From the NCBI GenBank assembly GCA_004519485.1, contig CP038132.1, forward strand, positions 186,001-250,000: 64,000 bases of DNA. The letters are read 5' to 3'. Shown here piece by piece: positions 10,618-22,962 of this stretch (positions are counted from its first letter, which is position 1; each line of letters opens with the position of its first letter). Origin of the DNA: Nannochloropsis oceanica (taxonomy: Eukaryota; Sar; Eustigmatophyceae; Eustigmatales; Monodopsidaceae). The position numbers were made by a program, and so were the translations under genes. The notes under the pieces were generated by a model, which made no database searches, was not told the DNA's origin, and was given only the letters and a program-made list of their open reading frames with translations.

Positions 10618-13596
10618 ATGTCGGGAATTGTTAGGAACATGCTAGTTGTCGGGCGCAGCCGATTGCTATACATGTTTTGCTTCCTATGCTGCTACCAGGC
10701 GGTGGCCACGATGGTGGCCTACATGAAAGGACCAGGACGCCGACCTGAGGGCATTCGCCTCTCGCATGCTGTCATCACATCATCGGTAAGACAATAAAAA
10801 GACCTATACGTGCTGTTATCGGTTCACAAATCGTCGAGAGCCCTCAATCCTAAACCCGTCCTTCCGCCCCACTCCCTCCCTTAGACCAGGGTTCGCTACG
10901 ATTGTACTTTTCTCGGGCCTGCCTTGGCCCACCAGGCACGCAGGAGGATATCATATTCTGGAATCTCACCGCTTCATAGCAGCACGGTGCAGCAAGACGA
11001 GGCGCGGGCGTCGCGGGCAGGCAACAACCCGGCCTTGGCTCCGGGCAAGGCCATCCGAGCCCAACGCCTCAAGGACTTGCTATTGGAGAAGGAACTCCGC
11101 AACGATATCTCCACAGCCGAGTTCGCATTAAATTTGGACATCGCACGGATAGAGCCACGAAGCGCCGATGGCAAGGCCGGTGATGCGGGGGCTGGCAAGG
11201 GTAGTGGTGCATCCTATTCCTCCAAAATGAGGCCGCGCGGTGTGATTGATTATGAGAAGATCGCGGAGAAGCTGGAAAAGAGTTTGGAGCTCGTTGACCG
11301 CCGACAGGGACGTATGGCAGCAGCCGTCGGCTGGGGTGCACGCGCGGGGGGGGATACTGAAGGAACCAAAGCTGAGCCCCGATCTATAGGGGAGGAATCC
11401 ACCCTTCGTGTGACGAAACGACTAAGCGAGACGCGGAGCGAGCTCCAAAATGTCCTGTGGAGGGTCCGGGCATCCATGGTGGGTACTAACAGCGGGAACA
11501 CTAAGATTGGGGAGGGTAGTGGCACGCCGGGTGGGGCCACCAGCGCAGCTGAGGTAGGTGCTGGGACGACAACAGCTGGAGAGGAGGGTGAGCGGCCCAT
11601 GAACCCATTCACGGTGTTCGTGCGAGAAGATGGGACGGTGGACTGGGACGGGGCTTTCCAGAGTGGCAAAGAGCTAGCCAAATACAGTGGGGAGGTTTTT
11701 GAGCGGCTGCAAGGCAAGAGTCCGGGGGAGGAGGAAACGCCACCTAAGGCGAGCACCAGTCTGGCCACAATTGACGCCACCCCAGGCATGCAAGTTCTGC
11801 AGCAGTTTTTGCAGCAGCTCGAGTCGGGACTGCGCTCTGCCGAAGATGAGCGTGATAAGTACGTAATGAGATTTGTGCGGGTACACGGGTGGGGATTTCA
11901 TTGCTTGGGTGAGATACGGCACGTCTGCGCGTTTTTCCTTTTTTGACTTCTCCACACGATTTCGTATAACCCCATAAACATGCACCTACTAAATCGCCAT
12001 CCGCTTGTGCATTCTTTGTCACAGGATTTTAGAATTGCACAAGGCTCTGCGTAAGCAAGGTTTGGATGTAAGTAAGGCGCAGAAGGGTGAGCTCCGCATC
12101 GCTGAGGACCAGGCCGTGGAGATGAGGAGACGAGTTGAACTCCAGGTATGGAATACAGGTTGAAAGGAGAGAGGGGTATTAAACAAGATGGGAAACATGC
12201 GCGTGCATAGAAAAATGACCGAGTGCTTTCCTGGGCGGATGCAGACTGAATGCCTCCCAAGATTGCAAGAGTCGATCTAGCCTCAGATATTTTTGAGGAA
12301 CGTTTATTCCATGTATTTAAGGCAATAGGCTTATTTATGTGCCTTGACCGTTGTGCGCGTGACATATATGACATGGATACTTCGAACAGCCTTATTTATG
12401 TCCATTCATATATACATGGGTGACTGACTTCGGATAGACCGATAACACTCAGTGAATGTACAACGCGCGCAGCCATAACACAAGAGATGCGCACAAACAA
12501 CGTACTTACTGCTTCGCCCACTCCTTCCCTCGAACACAACAGCGGCTGGACATGGACATGGAGCGTGTCTGTGCGTACATTGAGCAGGAGATCGATCAGT
12601 CCACCTCGATCCGCGAGCAGAAGCTGTTGGTGGCCGAATTTGGGCTCCTGGACGCCCAACTATCCACGCTCTTGACCATGCTACAGGCTTCCGAGGTAAG
12701 TTTTGTGCATCTAGGAATCTGTGGATAGTTGGTGCGTTTACATTTAATTTAAATTGTATCTTGCATCATCTAGATATAAGATTGACTTTGTGTTTTTTGC
12801 ATAAGAATGTGTGTCTTCTTTTCAGGTAATTGGGTCTTTAATGACACAAAACTGACAAGACAAAGACCAAACTTGCGCGCTTACGTATGTCTGTGTCTGC
12901 TGTACCGTGCTATTATCGGTCGAGTGATGATTGATGTAAAAGCCTACAAGCGTTTTGTAATCGGAGGCAAACGGCGATTTCCTGGTTCTTCGCATAGCAC
13001 TAACGACGAGAAATCCAGACGCCCATTTAATTTCAAATACACGAACATTGAAACCCATCCCACAGCCGTACATGGACGGCTCCTCATCGCTGCTGGAACT
13101 TGACGAGGACGAATTGCGTGTGGTCGCGAGCGAGGTGCAGGACCTCAAGACCCGCCTGGGCCTCGTGGAGGATACTACGGGCGGCCCCAAAGTCGACTGG
13201 TCACTGTTCAACGCGTATGTGCAAGAGAGCATCGGCAAGATTCGCAAGGGTGTTTCGTTCTACGTGACAGGCGGCAAGCTCTTGACATCCGACCTCCAGT
13301 ACGCTTGGTGGCTCATATCTCGCGCTGCGCAAGGCTACACTCTCAAGCCGCGCGAGGTGCGAACGCTGCAGCGCACGGCCAAGGACCTATTGACCCTGAT
13401 CCCTTTTACCATTATTCTCATTATTCCCTTGACACCGATCGGGCATGTGCTTATCTTCTCCCTCATTCAGCGCATTTTCCCCGACTTCTTTCCGAGCACT
13501 TTCACCGAGCGTCGTCAGAACCTCTCCAAAATGTATGATGAAATCGACAAGAAACCGTCGGTCGAAGGCACCCCACCGCCCTCAACTGGTCAGTAG
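10618..13596 (+). CDS. LETM1-like membrane protein
   Basis: Five exons, 10618-10785, 10885-11858, 12025-12145, 12543-12695 and 13066-13596, join in frame to 648 residues. The conserved C-terminal block has the LETM1 pattern: TGGKLLTSDLQYAWWLI, GYTLKPREVRTLQRTAKDLL, a hydrophobic helix (IPFTIILIIPLTPIGHVLIF) and RIFPDFFPSTF, where LETM1 has the 'LxxxERRqFlR...D..rLvPF...vvPf.Ellp..lklFPnmlPStf' region. Helical, charged segments precede it (ALRKQGLDVSKAQKGELRI; DMERVCAYIEQEIDQSTSIR), as in plant LETM1-like proteins. LETM1 proteins act in the mitochondrial inner membrane in K+/H+ or Ca2+/H+ exchange. This protein ends soon after the core, without the long C-terminal coiled coils. The leader (LLYMFCFLCCYQAVATM) is hydrophobic and could be a signal or organelle-targeting sequence; the compartment is uncertain. 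Confidence 0.82.
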
Positions 13597-14092
13597 TTCC
13601 AAACATGTGGCCATGCCTCGGAGTCTAATGCGAGCAAGGACTATGAGAAGATGTGAGACGCGATAATAGCGGGTATGTAGCATAATTAGTTTAATAATTT
13701 AAAACGTGTCTGCATGTGCGACCTTACGGAGCGAACGAACATTCCAGTTACTTGCAATAAAAAAGAGTCAAAATTAAGTGTTGGAAAGCGCAAAGACTTT
13801 CCAGGTACAAGTTATTGCAACCTTCAAGTCTTTTTTCTTCGAATGGACGCATCGTCATGATCGTTCCGCAGGATTGAATTGTCACCTTGACACTTCGTTT
13901 GAGCGGATGCTCATGATCCATCCCAAAACGCGTCGCAATGGAGCAGAATAGCTTCTTGACGCTGCGCACAGCCACATCTTTACTTTGTGTCTTAAGTTAT
14001 CCTCCAAGTGTCTTTTTTGTTTGAGAATCCTCTTCTTTTCATGTAAAATTGCAAAATCTTCTGTCAGAGGCCAACGCTATCTTTCCGTACTC
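13597..14092. other. Intergenic between convergent genes
   Basis: AT-richer DNA between the LETM1-like stop and the CBM-like stop. Nothing beyond probable 3' UTR sequence is visible. Confidence 0.5.
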
Positions 14093-15038
14093 CTAGGCAC
14101 GCTTCTCCTCCTCCAACTTGCGGTGATGGTGCCGTCGCTCATAAAAATCCCGTCGCAAACGCAACATGCGCCCATTGCCGGTCTCATTGTCACCATCATC
14201 GCAGAAACGAGCGTGTTCGACCGTGGCGGGACCCTCCGTGGCACTCCCATTCCAGTAGCCATGAATAATGTATCCAAACGGAACGACCCCACCTTTTTTA
14301 TAGACAATGTCCGCCCAAGTCGGAAAACGAAGTTCCATTTGTCCAGCCGATACATTACAAGACTGAACATTGTAAGAGCTATAAAATGGCGGCCGACGGG
14401 TGACATTACTTCCCTTGGTCAAATTCGAGTTAAGGGGAGCAGTCATTACCATGCCACACACGTCTCGATCCCCAGTATTTCGCAACAGATAATTATTTTG
14501 CTCAAACTTCTTTCCTGAAGTCGCGTCAGTCCAAGAGTTGTTATTGATAAGCTCTACCTTCAACGCCGAAGCGGCATTGGATGAAGTGAGAGCCGACACA
14601 GAGGCGGGCGTAGGGGCAGGCGTGGGACGTGGAGTAGGCGCAGGGGACGGTTTGCCTCCTCCTGCAGGGAACGAGTTGAAAAAAAAAATGAGGAAGGGGG
14701 GGAGATCAAAAAATGAGAATTGAGGTGGATTTCGATTGAATGGATTGCCCAATGAAATAGCGGGGACACGCACGCCACATCGCTCTCTCTCACACAAATA
14801 TTTCCCCCTCCCATCCTAGCTCCATCCCGTTTTACTCACCTTGCTCTTCGTCATTGCCACCGTACGTAGGAGAGGGCACGGGCGTGTACGCCCCTTGGCC
14901 CCTGTTCCCATCCCCATAGTTGCCCCCATAAGGGTCAATCTGATTATTGTTACCCTGCGCTAGGACGGACCGGGGTCCAATTACGTAGCTCCAAGCAACG
15001 AGCACCAAGGTGCTGCCGACGAGGTTTCCCTGCATCAT
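14093..15038 (-). CDS. Secreted protein with a CBM49-like (cellulose-binding type) domain
   Basis: Two exons, 15038-14840 and 14661-14093 (donor GTGAGT, acceptor CTGCAG), give 255 residues. It starts with a signal peptide (MMQGNLVGSTLVLVAWSYV...SVLAQG), followed by a Gly/Asn/Tyr-rich stretch and a Pro/Thr/Ser linker (KPSPAPTPRPTPAPTPAS) typical of O-glycosylated spacers. The C-terminal domain (LKVELINNNSWTDATSGKKF, YLLRNTGDRDVCGMVM, LRFPTWADIVYKKGGVVPFG) has the beta-sandwich pattern of CBM49, the carbohydrate-binding module of some plant and protist cellulases, including the closing aromatic and 'G..v.FGYi' segment. No catalytic domain is attached. A role in cell-wall binding is inference. 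The tail is basic and His-rich (ERRHHHRKLEEEKRA). Confidence 0.7.
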
Positions 15039-15951
15039 GACTACGATAGCAGAATTTATATGTTTACCGAAATAGGCGGTGGGGAATCTTTGTCGTGAAA
15101 TGGATAAGAATAAGTTCATCATTGATCATGCAGTACCCACAGGCGCGACGTTTAGACAAAGAGCTTCAATGCCCCCCCAGATCTCTTTTGCCTTTGGGCC
15201 TGCCTTGACGAAAATAAGTTGCAGTTTAGGAAAGACAGGGCATTAATTAAGCACACAACCTTATCAAAGTAAAGGTTCCAATGAGATATACAATTTCCTG
15301 AGTGACTGGCACCTTCCTGAGGGCCATGTGGGTGCGGCGGTGGAAAATTACGTTCCGAGCGAGATCAATGTGATTGAATGGTGAAAATGCAAGAGCCACT
15401 GCCCCGGGCAATCGAATTAGTGACACCTTTTACGATTTTCACGCCATTAAAAAAGGATCATTTGGTACCTTTTGCGTTTAAAAGGAAGAGGGAGAGTGGG
15501 TGCGTATGAGTGGATGGAGGGAGTGATAGAGGAAAGGAGAAATGGTTTCCAGGTTTGTTGTTGGTTCTCAATGAGGTGCACGGCCTCGTCCTTGGCGCCG
15601 AAGAGTTTATATAGAGGGAAGAATGAAGAGAAAAATATAGAGAGAGATGGAGTGGAGGGGAGGTAATGAAGCATTCGAATTTGTTTTATGGGGTCTCTTT
15701 CTCCTGCTTTCAGGGAGAGAGCGAGGGACAAAATTGGGGAGGGTGAGAATAGGAGTCGAGTAAGAGGTAGGAAAGAGGAAAGGAAAACAAGAAGTCGCTG
15801 TCCATTTAATCAAGCGACGATGCCTTCATTAATGTTTCGGGAAATCTTTGATTCTCCTCGATTATAATTAAACCGTTTCGTACTCCCCCCCCTCCCACCT
15901 CAAACATTTCAAGAGTTCATGTGTATATACATCGCTAGATAACAAATCTTT
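15039..15951. other. Intergenic, 0.9 kb
   Basis: Between two leftward genes. A purine-rich stretch (about 15480-15790, GA-rich on the plus strand) is the only notable structure; open frames there follow from base composition. No gene is supported. Confidence 0.4.
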
Positions 15952-17606
15952 TCAAGATGAAACCCGTAGCAGCGTTCTGAGAGTGGGACGTGCGGGCACA
16001 ATATCAGCGCAGGCAGCAGGAGTAGCCCCGCTGGCCTCCACCACCAACGACATGCCCATCACGCTTCCCTCCTTGGAAAGAGACAGATAGTCCGTGATGA
16101 ACATCGCCTGCCCGCCTGTCATGGGCAGGGTCAACTTTCCATGTCGGCCGGAGAGGTCACCCAACGCGCATGGTTTGAAGGGAGAGGTGTTTTCAAATTG
16201 CTTGCAGGCCTGCAAATCACCTGGATTTAAGAGCTTTGCCCCTTCACTGCCGCATGGTGCGTCGAAGACAGCGAAGGCCACAGGAGCGGTGGGAGCTGCT
16301 ACACCCTCCGCCATTTTCAGGTCCATAAAAATCTGCGTGTCGGCCTGGTTGTTGTCCTTGGGCTGGCTGAAAATGGCCTTGCCCACGTAAGGACCCGTCT
16401 TGAATTCGGCCGTAGCCATGGCCACTTCCTCGTCTTCATATTTGATAGTGCCGCAAGCAATGCGGATCCCGTCTTGGTTGTGAATCACCACCGAGCGTCC
16501 CATGATGCTTTGAATAGGAGGAAGGAAAAAGAAAAAGATGAATGCGTTGAAACGGCAAAGAAGCGTAAGGGAGAGATTGAGCAGACAGACAGAAGGCAGA
16601 CAGCGCGCTGACGGAAAAGATAGTCCACCGTGACGCGAGCAAAAAAGTAAGCAACGCGCTTTTTCCGGAGAAAAGACTCCCCCATCGCCTTCTCCTTCCT
16701 CACCTGTTGAACCCAAAAAGCGTTAGCTTTGGGTCAGTGACTGCTCTCTGCACGTCTCCTCCCGTCAAGGGACCGAACTTGGTGGACAAATCGCCCGCCT
16801 CGCACGCAGCTGCGTCCTTGCAGGCCTTGTAGGTGGCACTGACGGCGAATGGGTTGTAGTGCCCAGACGTGCTATTGGCCGAGCAATCGCTCACGACAGG
16901 CAGGCGGTGGATGTGCCACGGCCCCACCGAGTCCGTCAGGTCCTTAAGATTCAGCTTTATCTCCAAAGGGCTCTTGTAGTCGGATTGGGTCATGCGTATG
17001 TCACCAGACACGCCATTGTTGAACACAACTTTGGCACTCTTGGGCTGCAGGCCCGGATCCGTGACCATATTGAGCATCACCATGCGATCGGTGGCTGGGG
17101 ATCAAAGTGTAGGAAATGTGAATTTAAATATGTGTACGGTAGGAACGTAGGATCGATCTTGAAAGGGGGCTCGGAAGAAGGGAAGTCACAAGGGCAACAT
17201 GTCCATTATAACGAGACACTAGAATTCTTGCATGGGCATTATATGAGTCGAATATAGTTGGCTAACGTGAGAAGTTTGTGGTGGCGTGTAAGGAGCAGTG
17301 CTTAGTGAATGCTTTGAGGGGCTACTGGGAAATGCCTAGGGGGATTCTAAAGCGTGAGCTGGGGCGTTCGCCCAAGAAGCGGGCCCCCCCATTCGACAAC
17401 CCAATAAAGGTATGCATTTCAAGTGTCTCTCTGTGTTGTGCCCGGTAGCTAGGACAAGAGTCAAAAAGGTGAATGTTGGACAGCAAAAAGGAAGGTGGAC
17501 CTCTTCGATACACTCGAAGATCGATCGATACCATACCGTAGTGGAGTAGCTACGTACCATGAGAAGATCCCATGAAAAAGATGCAGACGAAGAGAATAGG
17601 CCACAT
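15952..17606 (-). CDS. Secreted two-domain Cu-SOD-like protein; first domain keeps the Cu site but not the Zn site
   Basis: Exons 17606-17558, 17094-16704 and 16507-15952 join in frame to 331 residues. Exon 1 is a signal peptide (MWPILFVCIFFMGSSH). Domain 1 follows the Cu/Zn-SOD fold: WHIHRLPV (two Cu His), SGHYNPF (bridging His), CEAGDLS (the Asp of the metal loop), LTLFGFNSIMGRSVVIHN (fourth Cu His) and RIACGTI (disulfide Cys). The His usually found just before GDL is replaced (CEAGDL), and the His-rich Zn loop is not seen. Domain 2 repeats the order (VAFAVFDAPCG, CALGDLSGRHGKL, YLSL...SVMGMSLVVEASG, AACADI) but has lost every Cu His. Copper-only SODs of this kind are known as extracellular enzymes of fungi and oomycetes. 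Dismutase activity of domain 1 is plausible; domain 2 should be inactive. Confidence 0.78.
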
Positions 17607-18396
17607 ATCGTCTTGGAGAGGGAGTGCACGCTGGAGTCTGTGAAGTGTCGTGTAGCGTCAGACACAAGGGCAACCAAAAATTCATTAGGATAGGAGTATC
17701 CGAGGGACACTGAAGGTGGCAGGACAGAAATAAATCATTTATGGATTCCTACATGTGTGAAGGATAGATCAGCATTCTCAAGCATCAGTTGAAACGCTTT
17801 ACATCCGTGCAACAGCATGGAATACTTGATGCAGTGACAAATTGTGAGGAACTAAAAGTGCATTTGAGGCCGCATTCCGAGCTGAAGAGCTTTTGATCGG
17901 TTTTGTAATTTCTCACCATAACTCCACGACGAAGTGACATCCCACCAAATAACTTTAAACATCTTCATGCATGCACATAGTACGAAGACGATCAGTACGT
18001 TGGTTGTCGAGAAAATGGCGTCGATCTGTTTCCTTCATTCATTTCAGTCACGTAAATGTTTCTCACCTCAGCGGACGAGTCCGCGGACTCAAGTCGGACT
18101 CGTTCCACGCTTGACCCTAAGGCTACGTGTAGCCCTACACACCCGACCAAGAGCTACGAGAGCTACGCTACACTCACAAATGCAACATGAAATCCACATG
18201 GAAGCCACCTAAAAAATTCTCACCACTGCCCGTGAGAGTCTCCAAGAACCAACTTGTTTACCTAGTAGTGAACTTCCCGCGGCCGGCATCGGATGCCTTC
18301 CTACTCTCATACCACCCTCTCTATCCCATTAACAGAGAGACAAAATACTTGGCTACGCACAAACTCTGCCAGCACTGTCTTGATTACAACAGAAAG
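17607..18396. other. Intergenic, divergent promoter region, 0.8 kb
   Basis: Between the SOD-like gene and the 2OG oxygenase gene. The stretch around 18070-18170 contains short internal similarities (ACGAGTCCG/ACTCGT; CTACG repeated), but no coding region can be supported. Confidence 0.4.
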
Positions 18397-19572
18397 ATGA
18401 TGCCGTCACAAGCTGCCACTGAGGTACGAAAGGAGCGGCTAATTCCCTCTAGCAGTACTTCCCACCCCCACTCCTCCTAAACCCTCCAGCAAACCGACAG
18501 ACAAGCCCTTCTGATTGAGACCATCGACCTCGACGCCTACTTTTGCACCGCGACTCCCTCCTCTTCCTCTCGCCGCCAGGAGGAGTGTGTAAAGGCGGCC
18601 CGAAGCCTTCAATCCACCGGTTGCCTGTACGTCCGCGACTCCCGTGTGCTTCATGCCGACAACGAGGCTTTTCTCGACTTGCTCGAGAGGTACTTTGCCT
18701 CATCCGACGGCATTCGTGACGCCCGCCCCGAGCTCCATTACCAAGTGGGAGTCACGCCTGCTATGAGCGAATGGCCCCGCAACAACTGCTCGCGTGCCGC
18801 CGCCCTCCCTCCCGCCCACCGTCCTGTCACCCTCTGCCCCCCCGAGGCGGACCCCAAATGGCGATACTTCTGGCGGGTCGGGCCTCTCCCTCCAACCCCC
18901 TCCCGATTCCCGCAGCTGAATACCGCTCCTGTCATCCCCCCCGACTTTCCCGAGTGGAGCCAGATCATGGACATGTGGGGCCGGAAAATGCTAGCGGCCG
19001 TCAGCGGCGTGGCAGCAGCACTAGCAGAGGGCTTTGGCCTACCTGCGGATGCCTTCACCAAGCGGATGGAGTACGGCCCGCATTTGCTCGCGCCCACAGG
19101 ATCCAATTTCGGGGGCAGATTCGGGAAAGTGGGCACGGTGCTTGCAGGCTATCACTACGACCTCAACTTTTTGACGATCCATGGCAAGAGCCGCTTCCCA
19201 GGGCTATTTGTTTGGCTAAGGGATGGGCGGAAGGTGGCCGTGAAGGTGCCGGAGGGGTGCTTGTTGGTGCAGGCGGGGAAGCAGTGCGAGTACTTGACGG
19301 GTGGAAGAATCTTGGCGGGTTTCCACGAAGTGGTGGTGGCACCAGAGACCAGGGAGGTGATAGAGAGGAGGAGGAAGGAGGGGGCGTCGTTGTGGCGGGT
19401 GTCATCGACGTTGTTCAGTCATATTGCCTCGGACGAGGTATTGAGGCCATTGTTGAAGAAGGAGGAAGGGGAGGAGAGCGAGGGCGAGAGGGAGGACGGA
19501 GAGAAGAGTGAATACCCCCTGGCTGGGGAGCAAGTTCTATCGGAATTGCGCGCCATCAAGCTGGGAAGATAG
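18397..19572 (+). CDS. 2-oxoglutarate/Fe(II)-dependent oxygenase (isopenicillin-N-synthase-like fold)
   Basis: Two exons, 18397-18423 (nine codons, MMPSQAATE) and 18490-19572 (donor GTACGA, acceptor CCTCCAG), give 369 residues. It has the DIOX_N-like start (IDLDAYF; STGCLYVRDSRV) and the double-stranded beta-helix core with the iron-binding HxD (GYHYDLNFLTIHGKSRFPGL), the distal His (GGRILAGFHEVVV) and an R-x-S pair (WRVSST) where 2OG is usually bound. This is the layout of plant gibberellin/flavonoid oxygenases and bacterial and fungal IPNS-like enzymes. The substrate cannot be read from sequence. A Glu-rich insertion lies near the C-terminus (EEGEESEGEREDGEKSE). The first exon is very short; the start could instead lie further upstream. 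Confidence 0.82.
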
Positions 19573-19769
19573 CGAGCAGCTGACATGGACATTTGTAGTA
19601 TATCTTTGGTATCGAAAGTAATCGTACCAAGCAAGTGGCAGAAAGCCATCTTCATCCAGCGACCAAAGGATGAAAAAAAATCGCAAAAAACTGTCTGCAC
19701 TTCATAGCTCTTCTTTCGAATACATACAAGCAGCCCCCCCCCTTTCCCTTCCTCCCTCCCTCCCTAATC
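19573..19769. other. Short convergent 3' region
   Basis: The 197 bp between two stops (2OG oxygenase and Bet3). CT-rich on the plus strand near 19735-19770; nothing else is seen. Confidence 0.4.
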
Positions 19770-20753
19770 TCAGCCCCCCTCATTATACTCCTCCCCAAAG
19801 CTCTCCTCCAATATCTGCTTCAACTCCACGCGGATCTCATTCACCTCATCTCCCTTCAGCCCGTCCTTCACGAACCGACACTCCACCCGATATTTGATCA
19901 TTTCCAACGCCCCTCTTATCACCCCACACAACAAGTTCGAGTACACCAACCCAGAGTACTGCGGCGGAAGCTCGACATAATCCGCGAGCGGATTGTCATA
20001 CACCTGCAAACTGAACGCCGTGCCCTCGTTATTCCAATTTGTTACTTCCACTACCACGCCCAAGAACATCTTGAATCCCACCTTGGCCACCGCTTCGGCG
20101 ACCTCTCGGATGTTCCCACAGTTGCCCACGCCGGACTTGGCGAGAAATTCGTCGATGAGCTTTTGTCCAATGTTGTAGCCCCTTGTTCAAAAAGTATATG
20201 ATAACCCAAAGTGAGAACATGGGCTGTCCATGGTTGGTCGAGCCAAAGGGATAGTCGAAAGAAAATCGTTGGCGGAGCGTTGGCGCCAAAACTGGCCGAA
20301 GAAAAAACGGAAGAGGGGTACAGGACCGAAAAAGGTATGTACACACATAAAGACAAGACCCATGCAACATAAAGTCACATTTACAAACTTATGTCGCTTA
20401 CACGAGACCGTGAGGAAAGGAGGAAAGAAAAGTATATCCAAGCCAGCCCACTCGCGCAAACTACTATCCATGACACACGTACATTTTTTCCAGCTGTTGG
20501 TTCACATCTTGTACATCCTCGTAGTCCCGAATCAGCTGCATGATCATGGCTCCATATGTGAGGTTGAACAATTCGGCGTTCTGTGAAGGGAGGGAGGTGG
20601 GGAGGTCGGCATGAAGAGGAGGCTCAGAGGGCAGAGGAGACAAGGGCAAAAGCAGTGACCACTTTCCCCTTGCAAACATACCATCTTGCTCATCTTGGCC
20701 CAGGCTTGGTCCCCCGCGCGCGTGGCCGCAGAGCGGCTACTGGCCGACGACAT
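19770..20753 (-). CDS. BET3: TRAPP complex subunit Bet3/TRAPPC3
   Basis: Core subunit of the TRAPP tethering complex and Rab1/Ypt1 exchange factor in ER-to-Golgi traffic. Exons 20753-20682, 20580-20483 and 20181-19770 join in frame to 193 residues. NAELFNLTYGAMIMQLIRDY, MGYNIGQKLIDEFLAKSGVG (the first Met codon is split by an intron), REVAEAVAKVGFKMFLG, NPLADYVELP, SGLVYSNLLCGVIRGALEM and GDEVNEIRVEL follow human TRAPPC3 almost block for block. The conserved Cys in SNLLCG is the position that is palmitoylated in the family. Length is close to the usual 180. Donors are GTATGT and GTACGT. Confidence 0.95.
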
Positions 20754-21249
20754 GTAAGCACCTGTTGAAAGACGATGATGATGATGATGGTGTTGTGATG
20801 AAGTCGTTTGCGATGATGCTGCATGGTATAGTCGGAGTGGGGGAGCGCCAATCATAGCCCACCACAGGCTACCATTCTGGTAGAATCCCTCAATGGAGTA
20901 TCTGTATAAAGACAGGCAGAGCGTGAGCGTGAGCGTGTAAAAGCGACGCTATTCATCTCAATTTTGATCATTTGATCGCTGGAGGCTGCATATTTTTGTT
21001 GGCGGAAGACGCCGAATTCTATGAGAGTGTGGGTGCCTGATCACGCCACTCAGGACCTCAGACACATCCCAAGCCCTCATACACAGTATCCACCAGTATG
21101 CCTAGGATTGCTTATCACGAATGCGGTGTGATGCCTCTTCCTTGTCAAACAGGGTGCGCCTTCTTCCCCTTGCTTAGCGTCATCACACCTTTTTGTTAAA
21201 CGCACCCTGCCATACACCCCTGTCTTTCTCCCACACCATAACAACAGCT
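20754..21249. other. Intergenic, divergent promoter region
   Basis: Between Bet3 and Rpt2. It contains a short CAT/GAT triplet run (20773-20795). No gene is seen; it likely serves as promoter for both housekeeping genes. Confidence 0.4.
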
Positions 21250-22593
21250 ATGGGACAAGGAGCTCCGGGGGGCATGCCTCCGCCGGGCGGGCAAGGCCCT
21301 GGTCAGGGCGAGCAGAAGAAGGAGGACAAGACCAAGAAAAAGAAATTTGAACCCCGCCCGGCGGCTAGGAGCGGGCGTCGCCGTCGTCGCAAGGGCCCTT
21401 CCGCAGCCGTTCGCATCCCGCAAGTTTTTCCCACGTCCAAGTGCAAGCTACGACTGCTCAAGCTTGACCGTATCAAGGATTTCTTATTGCTGGAGGAGGA
21501 GTTTATCCGCAACCAGGAAGTGTTTCGTCCCCATGAGGAGAAGGACCAGGAGGAACGGGCCAAGGTAGAGGACCTGCGGGGCAGTCCCTTGGCGGTTGGG
21601 AACCTGGAGGAGATGATCGACGACAACCACGCAATTGTCTCATCCTCGGTAGGCCCCGAGTACTACGTGGGCGTGCTGTCTTTTGTGAACCAGGACTTGC
21701 TGGAACCCGGGTGCACGGTGCTGCTGCACAACAAGGTGATGGCGGTGGTGGGCATCTTGTCAGACGACACAGACCCTATGGTTTCTGTCATGAAGGTGGA
21801 GAAGGCCCCCCTGGAATCCTATGCCGACATTGGCGGGCTGGAGTCGCAGATCCAGGAGATCAAGGAGGCGGTAGAGCTGCCCTTGACCCACCCAGAGCTT
21901 TACGAGGACATAGGTATTCGGCCCCCCAAGGGCGTCATTCTGTATGGCGAGCCAGGCACGGGGAAGACCTTACTAGCCAAGGCCGTAGCCAACCAGACAT
22001 CGGCAACATTCTTGCGCGTGGTGGGCTCGGAGCTAATTCAGAAGTATCTAGGTGATGGTCCCAAGTTGGTGCGGGAGCTCTTTCGGGTGGCGGACGACTT
22101 GTCACCGTCAATTGTGTTTATCGATGAGATTGACGCGGTGGGTTCCAAGCGGTATGATTCCAACTCGGGGGGCACGCGGGAGATCCAGCGGACGATGTTG
22201 GAGTTGTTGAACCAGCTGGATGGTTTTGATGAGCGGGGAGACGTTAAGGTGATCATGGCTACTAATAAAATTGAGTCCCTCGATCCTGCCCTTATTCGTC
22301 CCGGGCGAATTGATCGAAAGATTGAATTTCCCCTTCCAGATATCAAGACAAAGCGTCGAATTTTCGGGATCCACACGGGGCGGATGACCATGAGCGATGA
22401 CGTGGACTTGGAAGTGTTCGTCATGGCGAAGGACGAGCTGAGCGGCGCGGACATCAAGGCGGTGTGCACCGAGGCGGGGCTGTTGGCGCTGCGGGAGAGG
22501 AGGATGAAGGTGACTCAGGAGGACTTTGTCAAGGCCAAGGAGAAGGCGTTGTACCGGAAGAAGGGCAACATCCCCGTCTCTATGTACTTGTAA
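21250..22593 (+). CDS. RPT2: 26S proteasome regulatory ATPase Rpt2 (subunit 4)
   Basis: AAA+ ATPase of the 19S base ring, which unfolds substrates and opens the 20S gate. A single 447-codon exon. The start MGQGAPGG is an N-myristoylation signal, typical for Rpt2, so 21250 is chosen over the in-frame upstream extension. Features in order: basic N-terminus ([19 protein letters not shown]), coiled coil and OB domain, Walker [14 protein letters not shown], Walker [15 protein letters not shown], the arginine-finger region [15 protein letters not shown] and the C-terminal MYL (an HbYX motif that docks into the 20S alpha ring). The frame is uninterrupted and of normal length. Confidence 0.97.
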   Translation: MGQGAPGGMPPPGGQGPGQGEQKKEDKTKKKKFEPRPAARSGRRRRRKGPSAAVRIPQVFPTSKCKLRLLKLDRIKDFLLLEEEFIRNQEVFRPHEEKDQEERAKVEDLRGSPLAVGNLEEMIDDNHAIVSSSVGPEYYVGVLSFVNQDLLEPGCTVLLHNKVMAVVGILSDDTDPMVSVMKVEKAPLESYADIGGLESQIQEIKEAVELPLTHPELYEDIGIRPPKGVILYGEPGTGKTLLAKAVANQTSATFLRVVGSELIQKYLGDGPKLVRELFRVADDLSPSIVFIDEIDAVGSKRYDSNSGGTREIQRTMLELLNQLDGFDERGDVKVIMATNKIESLDPALIRPGRIDRKIEFPLPDIKTKRRIFGIHTGRMTMSDDVDLEVFVMAKDELSGADIKAVCTEAGLLALRERRMKVTQEDFVKAKEKALYRKKGNIPVSMYL

Positions 22594-22962
22594 AATTGAG
22601 GGGAGAGGAGGGGGCGGATGGTTTGTGCTGATGTGGTGGGTGCGGCAGAAGAAGGCAGGGGAAGGGAAAACGAGCATAGACAACGAGTGGGAAAAAGTGA
22701 GACGGAATTGGAGAAAAAAGGATAAAAACAAAGAGAGCCTTAAGAAAAACGAAAGAAGCAACACGAGCAAGGCGAAACGATTGCTAGGTACTGGTGCCCA
22801 CATCTGTGTGTGGAAGGAAACACCAGATATGAAAATCAGCTTCTAAAGCACATCATGTTAATTCCTTAGCACGCGTACGTCAATACACGGGCATTCATTT
22901 ACTTGGTTTATACATATTTACACACAGCTCACTCTTGTCGTTTCTTGATTCACGCATTTGCA
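22594..22962. other. Intergenic between convergent genes
   Basis: 3' flanks of Rpt2 and of the lipase gene. Purine-rich plus strand to about 22770, then AT-rich. No gene is seen. Confidence 0.4.
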
